Both the position numbers and the translations under genes were made by a program. A DNA stretch of 64,000 nucleotides from Adiantum capillus-veneris (taxonomy: Eukaryota; Streptophyta; Polypodiopsida; Polypodiales; Pteridaceae), in contig CM043959.1 in NCBI GenBank assembly GCA_014529385.2, forward strand, positions 53,203,253-53,267,252, read 5' to 3'. Positions 32,980 through 42,900 of this stretch are shown piece by piece; positions within the stretch are counted from its first letter, which is position 1, and each line of letters begins with the position of its first letter. The notes below the pieces were generated by a model that worked only from the letters and a program-made list of their open reading frames with translations, was not told the origin of the DNA and made no database searches.

Positions 32980-33180
32980 TGCTCAAAAATTTTAAGTTCG
33001 ATTATAAAGAGTATAGATTGACCTACAAATTTTGATATTTACCTCTAAATTTTAAATTTGAAGATAAAGAAACCTACAAACTTTTAATGTAAAAACCTTC
33101 AAATTTAGTCATTTTACCTCTAAACTTTCTCATATGTAGGTTTGTCAAGGTTTTGGAAAATACTTTTTTTCGAGCACAGC
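32980..33180. repeat. AT-rich dispersed repeat, related to the window start
   Basis: The phrase CCTACAAATTTTGATATTTA and CTCTAAATTTTAAATTTGAA recall the repeated text at about 440-500. It is probably another copy of the same decayed element. Confidence 0.45.
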
Positions 33181-33345
33181 TAAAACACACATAGTAGAAG
33201 GAACACCATTCATTTACGTGCTAATGCTTTTAATTGAGGGCAAAGGATTTAATGAAACCCGCCAAATCTCATCTCATCTCGTCTCATCTTATATTATATT
33301 ATATTATTATTATTATTATTATCTATATTAAAAAGAGAAGGTCAA

Positions 33346-33888
33346 CCTCCACATGGCTGCACATGCCAGCTCCCTTTCTATTAACCCGTTACCCTTCCTC
33401 CTCGTTTTGGCCAGCGTGGCAGTGGCAGGCACATGGCAATGCTCATTGAATGCATGCTGGCAACCTTCCCCTCAAGTTGCGACCTCCACGTGGCTGCACA
33501 TGCCGGCTCCCTTTCTATTAACCCGTTACCCTTCCTCCTCGTTTTGGCCAACGTGGCAGTGGCAGGCACATGGCAATGCTCACTGAATGCATGCTGGCAA
33601 CCTTCCCCTCAAGTTGCGACCTCCACTTGGCTGCACATGCCGGCTCCCTTTCTATTAACCCGTTACCCTTCCTCCTCGTTTTGGCCAACGTGGACATGGC
33701 AATGCTCACTGAATGCATGCTGGCAACCTTCCCCTCAAGTTGCGACCTCCACGTGGCTGCACATGCCGGCTCCCTTTCTATTAACCCGTTACCCTTCCTC
33801 CTCGTTTTGGCCAGCGTGGCAGTGGCAGTGGCAGTGGCATGTCAATGCTCACTGAATGCATGTTGGCAACCTTCCCCTCAAGTTGCGA
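33346..33888. repeat. Tandem repeat, four units of about 137 bp
   Basis: Units begin at 33346, 33483, 33620 and 33746, each starting CCTCCAC and containing CCCGTTACCCTTCCTCCTCG and ending near AAGTTGCGA. Units 3 and 4 differ in length through loss or gain of the CAGTGG triplets and nearby bases. The repeats stay open in several frames, but nothing suggests a real protein. Confidence 0.88.
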
Positions 33889-34418
33889 GTAATATGCATC
33901 GAGCAGGCTAAGCGCAGGTTTTCTAATTAAAAAAAACGCGCGCAGGTTTGTGATCCACATGGTTGCATATCCATGCAGCTACAATGGAACAGACCCACTA
34001 CTCTTGAGTCTCAAGTTCTCAACCCTACCTTTCGAACGCTAGCTCGACCCCGCAACCCGAGGTACTCAGTGCCCACTGCCCACAGGGCTCGACATCGTTT
34101 GCCCCGCAATTTGAGAAACTGGGAGATATGGGTTCTCCTCAAAGCACAATGGAAGCAAAGCATGAATAGTTGAGACGAGTCTATTTAACAAAAGCAAAGA
34201 GACATTTGAGGGCTTGGGAGTTGGGACGAAGATCAACAAGTTGGAAAGATCTCTTCCAGCTATGTCGAACCTGCTATGGTTTCTCCTGGCCGACAGCTCC
34301 CATGCCAACACCTATGCCCCGTCTCACGTCCGCTAACCCTAGAAGTTCTTCTTCTATTTTCATGCATCTGTGTTTAAGGATCTGCATCGTTTGGACTAGC
34401 TGGGTCTGCCGCAAAGCT

Positions 34419-34454
<36 letters not shown>
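33889..34454. other. Unassigned spacer ending in GA/GAAA microsatellite
   Basis: No gene seen. A (GA)n run from about 34421 passes into (GAAA)n up to about 34470, next to the 3' end of the LINE-type element. Confidence 0.45.
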
Positions 34455-34455
<1 letters not shown>

Positions 34456-37420
34456 AAGAAAGAAAGAAAGATTTTTAACGTCTATGTCAGGCCGAAATCG
34501 GCCTATGAGACAAATCAAATGTACATGGTGTGTATGTCATCCGTCTATCGGAAAGACAAATGAAACAAAACTGATACAAAACTGAACTGAATGTAGGTAG
34601 TGCAGTATCTGAGGAGGGATGGAGTTCTATCTCTAGGGGTGTATGCATGTCTATATGCTCAAGGTAGTACAATCATGAGAGTGCATCAAGCTATCTAGCT
34701 CCATCCTGTACTAATGGGGGGATGTAAGATGTGGTACATGGGCGGGTCTGGTGCCAAGGCTACCCGGATGAAGGCTGTCAGGTCGGCCCTCATCTGGGCC
34801 ACTCGCTCCTCAGTGGCACGGCGCTCCCGGGCTCGGATCTCCTCGATCTGTCGATGGTGGGAGCTCGCGCCCCTGTAGCCTATGACTCGTGGTCGTCGTC
34901 TAGCTCGGTTCACCTCCGCCTGTGGGAGTGTCACTCCCCTCTGAGTGTCTGGTGAGGGAGGGGCAGAAATCCTCTGAAAGAAGTCTGTGAGCTGCGACTG
35001 TCTCCCCTCTGTCTGTGTAGCTGTGTGTGGCTGTAGTAGTGTGTCCCGATGGCTCTGTATCTCTAGTAAGAAACGTCCGAGCTGTCTCTGATCTCGAGAT
35101 TCCATGATCTCTCGGAGAGTGGGCTGTCCTCTGAATAAGGCCTCATACCTGCCTCTGATCTCAGTGTATGCTCTGCATCTACATACAAAGTGCTCCTCAC
35201 TCTCCACCTCCTCTGTGCAGGCTCTGCAGATTCGCTCCTCCCTGGGAACACCAGTATGTCTCCCGATCTCAATCTCTAACCTGTGTGAAGCCACTCTCAG
35301 CTGACCAATCGCCACCCGTGAGCTATGTGGCATATATGTGTCCATGTAGCGTGGTCTCTGTATGAACCCCCCAGACAATATGGTGAGAAACTGGTCTCTG
35401 TAATCTGACATCCTCGTCCCCAAGCCAGGTGTCTCCCAGACTCTCCTAGTGTATAGCTGCCACAGATCCTGTCTCAATACCAAGTTCCTCTCACTGCGAG
35501 AGAGGTGAACATATGGTGAATGGGGGTCGTACTGGAATGGTGGTAGGCTCTCCATGTCAAGACCGTGTCCCTCAAACCATGCTCTGACCTGTGAGTACCA
35601 TGCTCTCTCATGCCCATTCTCTGATAGCCGTATAGCTGCCTCAAATGCTCTACGGGTAAGTCTGTCAGGAGGTAGCTCTCTCATCCTCTGGATGAAGCAA
35701 ATTGTCTGGAATAGTGCCTCTACAACCATAGGTGGTGTGGCGAGCTCGGCTCTAATAATGTCATGTGGCACTGTCTTCTTGCTGCGGAGCAAGCGTGAGA
35801 TCATACATACCTGTGGTCTCTCAAGCTGTGTCCACTGGTCAGCTGTCAATCCTGGTGCCCATACCGCCGCCGAGTACATCAAGGCCGGGGTGACTAAGGT
35901 GTCGAAAAGCCACCCCTTCGTGCGAGGCTCCTGAAAGTGTGCCTCGTGGCATCTCCGCTCTAGCATGGCCAGAGCTGCATATCCTCGGGTGAGCCTGTCA
36001 ACAGCAGCCTGCCTCATAGTGAAGGGTCCTGGTAGGCTGGTAAATGTGATGCCAAGGTAAACATAGGAGGTGACTACATCAACCTGTCCTCCTGCTGTTG
36101 TGAAGGTGGCGGCGCTCCTCACTGCACTGGATGTGTGAAAGATCATAACCTTGGTTTTGCCAAGGTTCACAGTCAACCCCCTGTGTGTGCTGAATTCGTC
36201 CAAGGCCTCAAGATGGCGTTGCAAGCCCTCGGGTGACTCTGAAATCAACACAATATCATCAGCATATAACATGATGTGGACCGGAGTACCTGCCAAGTCG
36301 CTCCCCTCTCCCCCTGCTCGCAGTATGTAGTCGGAGATCTCGTCGATGTAGAGCCCAAAGAGTGTCGGGGAGAGTGGGCATCCTTGCTTAACACCAATGG
36401 TGCTAGCAATGGTCTCTGAAAACCCGCCTAGGCAACGAACCCGACCCGTCACCCTCTCATAGAGAACATATATGGCCCAAATCATCTCTGTTGGTATCCC
36501 AATGTTGTGAAGGCGCTGGAAGAGTCTCTCGCGTGGGACTGTGTCAAAGGCCTTGCGGAAGTCCACAAAGCAGCAGTAAAGCCTGTTCTTCGGCGCCTTT
36601 GCCCCATCAATGAGGCAGCGCAGAACGAAGATGTGGTCAGTGGTGGAAAAAGCTCGTCTGAAACCTGCCTGGCCTGGAGCTCGTAAGCCCTCGATCTCTG
36701 CGTAGCAGCTGAGCTGTGCCTCAAGTATTGCTCCATATAGCTTGGCCATCGTGTGGCCAATCATGATAGTCCTGTAGTTCCTTGGGTTCAGGGTGTCGCC
36801 AGATTTGTGGATAGGCACTATGGTGTGCTGTGTCCACTCCTCTGGGAAGCCCTCCCCTATAGCTCGGTTGAAGACATATGCAATCAACGGGGCTATAGTG
36901 GAGGCCGCATAAATGATGTGCTCACTCTGTAATCCAGTATGGTCAACTGATCGTCTATGTTGCATGCGGCGTATGGCCCTCTCTACCATCTCTGCTGTAA
37001 AAAAGGAGGAGCACGTGGGGCGTGGCTCGTGTGGCTGTGGGATAGGAGGCTGCCCTGGCACCTCATACAGTCGCTCTGCATAGTCATGCCATATCTGTGG
37101 GTCCTCAATAGCTGTAGTTGGACGTGGCTCGCGCAGGGTGCGCCATGCCGTCGCGCTATCCATGCTCATGAATAGGCGGTATAGCTCAAGCTCCTGTGCC
37201 TCTTCGAATGCTCGCCGCTTTTGGCGTGTCAGCGTCTTCATATGCCGTCTGGCCTCTCTCTCTGTGATCTCTCCTAAAGCTCGCCGTGCACGGAGGCGTC
37301 GGTATAGCTCTCTGCACTCATCATCATACCAACGGTTCTGAGGCATAGTCCCGGGGGAGGGGGAGTGCGTCCTGTGTGAGTGGTGTGTGGAAAAGAGCTA
37401 ATAGCTGAAGTGTGGAGTAC

Positions 37421-37422
<2 letters not shown>
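34455..37422 (-). mobile_element. LINE-type non-LTR retrotransposon, 5'-truncated
   Basis: An intact reverse transcriptase frame is followed on the minus strand by about 220 bases of 3' sequence ending TTAAAAATC then a (CTTT)n/(CT)n tail. No LTRs are present. The 5' limit is taken at the GA microsatellite that starts at 37423, so both ends abut GA-type repeats. The endonuclease domain that normally precedes the reverse transcriptase is missing, which points to 5' truncation. The exact ends and target duplication are hidden by the microsatellites. Confidence 0.75.
34695..37346 (-). CDS. LINE reverse transcriptase, 883 residues
   Basis: Residues about 160-400 form a non-LTR reverse transcriptase: VDFRKAFDTV with catalytic D262, GVKQGCPLSPTLF at 318-330 and YADD at 361-364. 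The C-terminal part holds a zinc-knuckle-like motif C707-C710-H719-C724 (CX2CX8HX4C), typical of LINE ORF2 proteins, and QSQLTDFF at 783-790, which matches the PCNA-interacting PIP-box pattern. It starts with WYDDEC-type linker sequence that normally sits between endonuclease and polymerase, so the endonuclease has been lost. The frame is unbroken and GC-rich compared with its surroundings, suggesting recent insertion. The ATG at 37346 is the first in frame; a TAG lies about 20 codons upstream. Whether it is expressed is unknown. Confidence 0.88.
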   Translation of the reverse strand: MPQNRWYDDECRELYRRLRARRALGEITEREARRHMKTLTRQKRRAFEEAQELELYRLFMSMDSATAWRTLREPRPTTAIEDPQIWHDYAERLYEVPGQPPIPQPHEPRPTCSSFFTAEMVERAIRRMQHRRSVDHTGLQSEHIIYAASTIAPLIAYVFNRAIGEGFPEEWTQHTIVPIHKSGDTLNPRNYRTIMIGHTMAKLYGAILEAQLSCYAEIEGLRAPGQAGFRRAFSTTDHIFVLRCLIDGAKAPKNRLYCCFVDFRKAFDTVPRERLFQRLHNIGIPTEMIWAIYVLYERVTGRVRCLGGFSETIASTIGVKQGCPLSPTLFGLYIDEISDYILRAGGEGSDLAGTPVHIMLYADDIVLISESPEGLQRHLEALDEFSTHRGLTVNLGKTKVMIFHTSSAVRSAATFTTAGGQVDVVTSYVYLGITFTSLPGPFTMRQAAVDRLTRGYAALAMLERRCHEAHFQEPRTKGWLFDTLVTPALMYSAAVWAPGLTADQWTQLERPQVCMISRLLRSKKTVPHDIIRAELATPPMVVEALFQTICFIQRMRELPPDRLTRRAFEAAIRLSENGHERAWYSQVRAWFEGHGLDMESLPPFQYDPHSPYVHLSRSERNLVLRQDLWQLYTRRVWETPGLGTRMSDYRDQFLTILSGGFIQRPRYMDTYMPHSSRVAIGQLRVASHRLEIEIGRHTGVPREERICRACTEEVESEEHFVCRCRAYTEIRGRYEALFRGQPTLREIMESRDQRQLGRFLLEIQSHRDTLLQPHTATQTEGRQSQLTDFFQRISAPPSPDTQRGVTLPQAEVNRARRRPRVIGYRGASSHHRQIEEIRARERRATEERVAQMRADLTAFIRVALAPDPPMYHILHPPISTGWS

Positions 37423-37460
<38 letters not shown>

Positions 37461-39334
37461 ATTACAATACCCTGTGATCAGCAATTAATAGAGAAGAAGA
37501 TAGAGACTTTGCGATCCTGTACATTGATTATGATTTCACATACACAAGGTTTCATGGCTTCTTCATCAGTTGCATCGTGAACAGAGTAAGGTGTTGGGGA
37601 TGTGCTCATGTTGATCATGTAGGGTGCCCACAACCAAAAACAGGCTGCAACGATGCACTACTGTGTCAGACTCAAGCTCCCTTCTCTCTCTCTCTCATGG
37701 GCACAACTCTACACTTCTAAGCAATCTCTTTCTCCCAACGCTCTCTCTCTACAATGTTAACAAGCTCCGGCTTTTGCAAGCGGCAGACCTCCAAGAACAC
37801 AGCAAGAGCTCCAGTCGAGAATATAGGTGAGAGCCACTTCCAGGCTCGCATGTGCCCAGCTTTCCTTTAGCGGCTGGTAGGCAGCATTAGGCAACTACAC
37901 GTATGCAACCCAAAATAAGGTGAAGTGCGGTGGCGTTGTAGGAGCCCAAGGGGCGTTCTTGCCTTCTTGCTCACGGCACAGCAGCAAAAAACTCCAACAT
38001 GCACAAACTGGTTGATCATGTACTCTAAATGTACGTAATCTCTCTCTGATCCCCCTTCCTCTTCATGGTGCTGCAAGGCCATCAAGCTGTTTGTTTTGAT
38101 GCTACGGGTAGGTGAAGACGACGTTGTAGGTATTCTTCTCTAGAGCCTGCACAAAGACATGGATATGCAGGAGGCGGAGGTGTTCGACTCTCTCTCTCTC
38201 TCGCATGAATTTGAAAGGACATGGCTACTCAGGCGGCAAAGCTGTTGAACTCTCTCTCTCTCTCTCTCTCAAAAAGGTTCTAACTGGAGCTGTGGCAGTG
38301 GATGTGCGCACCCGTGTGGAAAGAAGGTGTTCTAGAATCGAGCCATTGCAACCTGCAGGGACAAACGCATGTGCGCACATACACACGTGCATTTGGGAGG
38401 CTACTGATGCTAGCGCTAGCTCACTCAAGCCTATCTAGCTGCTATACGTTTACTCCTTTGTTCTTGAGTTCGTGCCATCTATGGAAAAACGGGAAAAAAA
38501 TGTGGTGGCGATTAGCCCCTCAAGGGCACAAGAGTTTGGTAATGCTAGATTGCCTGGCGATGGTAGCACGAGACAAGGGCACTGCCAGGGCAGTATAAGA
38601 TAGGTAGCACCAAGGACGCATGTCGTAGGCCGACAAATGTGGATGTGTCGTGTGAGACTGTAGCCTTGCATTGTTTGGTTAATAAGGCCATTGGTTGGCA
38701 GAGGCAAGATCCACCACAACGAGGCCTTGAATGAACATGTATCTTGGTCTTGCTCTCAATAGTCATTAGTTATCTAACCACATAAGCCTATTTGAGGCTC
38801 GACATAGGTGGAAAGCAAGGCTATGTCAAAGGAGGGGATATTGGGAGCAACACACACAACTATGAGGGAAGATGTTAGCAATTTATTCATGGAAATTTAT
38901 TGACGTTGAGAAAATGGAGCAAGAAGGTTGACTCGGCGAGTGTGGCATGTAGCCCTGATGACTGCGTGAGACAAAGAGAGATAGACTGCGCACATGCAGA
39001 CTTATCGGCAGGAAAACAGTGACGCTATGAACGGCAGGCCATCGGTCGGCACTTGCATACATGCTGGATAGTTGATGACGGCGATCATCTTCTACTCTTT
39101 TTCCAAAGTCAACGAGACATGCAAAGGGCGTACGCCGATCGGCAATGTTCGCGCTTCCCCACCAATGCCAAACGGCTATAAACGGCAGTGTAGTGTGGAT
39201 TGCAGTTTTGATAGCTGCGGTAGAAAAACGGTGGAAAATGCGCAGGGGCGTGGTGGGCCCTTTAGCTGTTTTCGACCGGATGCAAGCCGAGGAGGGTGCA
39301 TGTGCGTACCCTAAGAGAGAGGTTGCCATGCACG

Positions 39335-39377
<43 letters not shown>

Positions 39378-39815
39378 CCGCGGCCATACTAGTGTACCTA
39401 GTTTGATTTAGGATGACATTTAATGTACTGCTGGAAAAGAACGCCCATTTTATATTACGTTACAATATTGTACTTTAAATTAGGGCAAAAGGATTCATGG
39501 AAATCAGAAAAGGCAAGAATAAGAATGCAATACAGGCGACTGCCAAGCAAAGCAGGAAAAACGGGGCATATGTCTGAGCATTTTGCTGATTTAGCAGAAG
39601 ATGCCACTGAATTGAGTACTGCCCTCCATCCTACTGCCTGCGCAATAAGTGGGTTTCTTTCTTGACAGATTGGGGCTTTCCTGCGACAATGCATTCAATT
39701 GGGTTACACTACAAACATCCACAGCTCCACTCTCAAGCATCCAGACAAATGCCTGTGGGAACAGCAAGACAGAGAGAGAAGGAAGCACTGTTGCCGCAAA
39801 ACTAAACCTCGACTC
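37423..39815. other. Unassigned region with microsatellites
   Basis: GA run at about 37423-37459, CT runs near 38189-38202 and 38250-38270, and GA near 39340-39376. Short frames on both strands show no recognisable domain. The right part may include the 3' untranslated region of the minus-strand TIC62 gene, but no poly(A) signal was assigned. Confidence 0.4.
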
Positions 39816-39981
39816 TTATTGCTGCCATGGCCACTTGAATCCGCTGTCAGCAGCAGGTTCCGGTAACTTCTCTTCTTCATTTGAGTCCACACTTTGCACA
39901 GCTCCATTCCCTTCCGGTGCCGGTGCTGGTGCTGGACACGTTGTCGGTGCTGGAGATGTTGGTGGCTTAAGATCCGGAAAC
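39816..39981 (-). CDS. TIC62: TIC62 last exon: FNR motif 3 end and C-terminus
   Basis: 54 codons and a TAA stop at 39816-39818. It begins FPDLKPPTSPAP, the closest of the three to the published consensus of TIC62/TROL motifs, then an Ala/Pro-rich tail, and ends SGFKWPWQQ. Confidence 0.87.
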
Positions 39982-42900
39982 CTGCATTTTGAAGGAAGTT
40001 CAGTGCCATCATATTGATATACCCATAACAACCAAGAAACTCACCCTGCATATGGTGACAAAGGGACTGAAGAACTTGCTGGCATCTCCACTGGCTTCGA
40101 GTTAGTTGCAGAACTTGGTAACATCTCCACTGGTTTTAAGTTTGTTGCTGAGGATGGTTTTGGTGGATTTGGAGGCTTCAAATTGGGAAACCTGCATAGA
40201 GGGTACACTAATAAGCTTGTGCCATCATTTCAATGAGTTTTATAAGAAGCTTCTTGAAAAGCCACATGCTAAATGGTCCATACTGTGCATAGGGAGATAG
40301 GGGCCTTGAACTTTGAGGCAGTGTGTCAGTTTTCTCTTGCGATGTAATAGCTATAGGCACAGCCTCTTGCGCTTCAACCGAAGACACAGGCTCTTGGGAA
40401 GCAGCAGGCTTCTCCTCCTTCACGGCGGCAGCGGGCTCGTCTACAGTTGTTTCTTCCAACTTCTGCCAAGGCCACTTGAAAACAAATGTTGTCTGTGCCT
40501 TCTCCAATGCCTCTCGCTCTCTTTCTGCAGTTTCCTGTATTTTTTGTGTTCGAGGTTCAATGTCATCCTGTATGTCTTCACTTGGCGCTTCAGGAATGAC
40601 CGCAGGCTCTTCCTGAGGTGGGGGTTCCACCTTTGCTGTTGCCTGAGCTACAGCTTTGACCTCTGATCTAACAGGATCTGCTTTGGGCGGTGCCGCTTCA
40701 GCGGGTTTGGGTGCAGGAGCACTTGCAATGGGAGGAGCTGGGGGCTTTAGTCCTGGATACCTGCACAGCAATGCATGTAAGTTTTGTCTGTGAAGGAGGC
40801 TCTTTCAAGTTTCAACCCTTCTGATGTAAGTGCCAAATTTAGTCTCTGTATCCTAATTGTTCAATACTGAATAAAGAAACACTAAAAAATCTTCAGGTCT
40901 CGACACAAGCTGCAAAAGTAGGCTACTGGGACTGAGGCAGAGGGATGGCCAGTGCTGATGTGGCAATTCACAAGGACAGAAGAAAAGGCAGATGCTTTTT
41001 CATTAAAATAAAGAAATACCACCATTCTTTTTTCAATTCACAGTTGTGTTTCAAGTTTATCCAGTTATCCACCGCTTGTATTTGAAGTACCAACCAGTTT
41101 CATCAGTAGGTTGCCTACTATACCAGACACTAATTAGAAGAGGAGAAAATGAGAGGGGGAAGAAGTGTTAAACATTACCAAAAGATGCTTTCAAGAAGCA
41201 CGACCGTCATATCTCTCAGGGAAAAGGACCAAAATTTGGTGCACTCTCTCCCTCTATCTATCTTAGGGGTGTATTGCACACTCAAAAAGATAATTGCCTG
41301 TCCACTTGCCTAGAGACCGCAGGTAGCCATGCACTGGGTGGCTAGCCACGGCTCAGAGCAAAGCACTATCCATAAACATGCTAGAATGCCTTATCAGAAG
41401 TAGAAGTGAGTGATTTCCAACAGATTGCACCTCCAGAGCAATGCTATTATTGCTCTTGAAATGACCTGCACATGGCTTGAATGGAAGGATTGTTGTGTTG
41501 CTAAATTAACTATAGCTTAAGAAATGTAATTCTAAAAGGAATCATCAGTATCAATTGCTCCATTTGTGACAGAATATAATTTGGATGCGTCATAAGAGGA
41601 TGACTAGAGCATCGGAGAGAGAATATCCCTGGAGCAATCCTGGAACTGGTATTCCTTGTGCGTCATTCTAAGAGAATAATTAGAGCACCACTGTAAAAGG
41701 GAATATCAACTGGACCACCTGAGACTGGTACTTCTCGTACATCACATTGGATGGGTGACACAGAGAATCGAGAAGGGGCATCTGACCATCCGGAACGGAC
41801 ATTTCTGATGCATCGTGGGATTGGTGACTTACAGCGTTGCTAAGGATTTGTTCCGTACGTTTAATAAATAAGAGACCAAGTTATGGGTATTTCCAGTGTG
41901 TCACAAGAGCACTGAGACTGTAATATTCCATGATCTGAGTAGATTCTAAACAGCTAACCAATGCCCGCAAGAGGCTTTGAGGGAATGCAGTTGCTTTCAG
42001 AAAAGAGAGCTGCTTTTGAGACAAGTAGGTGCTTTTCCACAAACAAGTTTATGCCGGCATTGCATTTGTGCATGAGATTAAATCATGGGACGCCTAGGAA
42101 GTTGCGTGCAAGCGTAAGGATTATCTGCTAATGTTTAACGAGTTTTGCAAAAATAATCAACTAGCCTCTTTTTATAAATTCAACAGCTCTATCTTTTCAC
42201 TTTCTACATCACGATCGCTCTTCCCGTTCCCACTTTTAGAGGGCACCTCTCAATTTCCCTTATTGCTACCACTTGAGGAAAAGCACTTCTACTGTTACAG
42301 GCTGTCTTCCGTGCCATAAAAACAGCCCTCCTTCCCACTTTTGGAACAGATTCTTGGTGCCCTAGTTCTGAGGAGAGTTTGCTGCAGATTTCGGCATTAA
42401 TGAAGATGCTCCCAAACCTCCATATGGCTGCCCCAAGTGTATCAATGTTGCCATGGTTGAGTACACTTCCATCGGGCTCGGGATATATTTCGGGCTGCGT
42501 GCAAATGTGGCAGTCCCCCTGCTCCCATTCACTAGGTTTCAGCGTGAACAATTGTATGCGCAAAAATGTAAACATACAAAATGTCTACACACAGGTGTGT
42601 GTGCACACACTTCTCTACTCACACAGCCGATTTCAAACTCGAGCTTGCGCACATTAGAATCGATGGTCTATCATTAGGCGTGCACGTGTGCAACTGTTTG
42701 CACGACGTGTTTGTTTAAACAAATGTGTATACAGACAGTGCACGAACCAAAGAAGCAAGCAACAAGTTGAGCCTGTCACATCATCTGCATGTGTGCTGGA
42801 AGGCCGATATGTAGCTAGAGCCTATCGCGAAGAAAAGCTTCCGAGGATTGTTTTTGTCGTGACAAGCTACCGTTTTTCTCTGTTTTCACCCCACAGACGT

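Noticed and set aside
33433-33911. Repeat protein encoded by the 137-bp tandem units
   Set aside because: Unit lengths of 126 and 143 bp break any shared phase, and no start, promoter or domain supports a gene.
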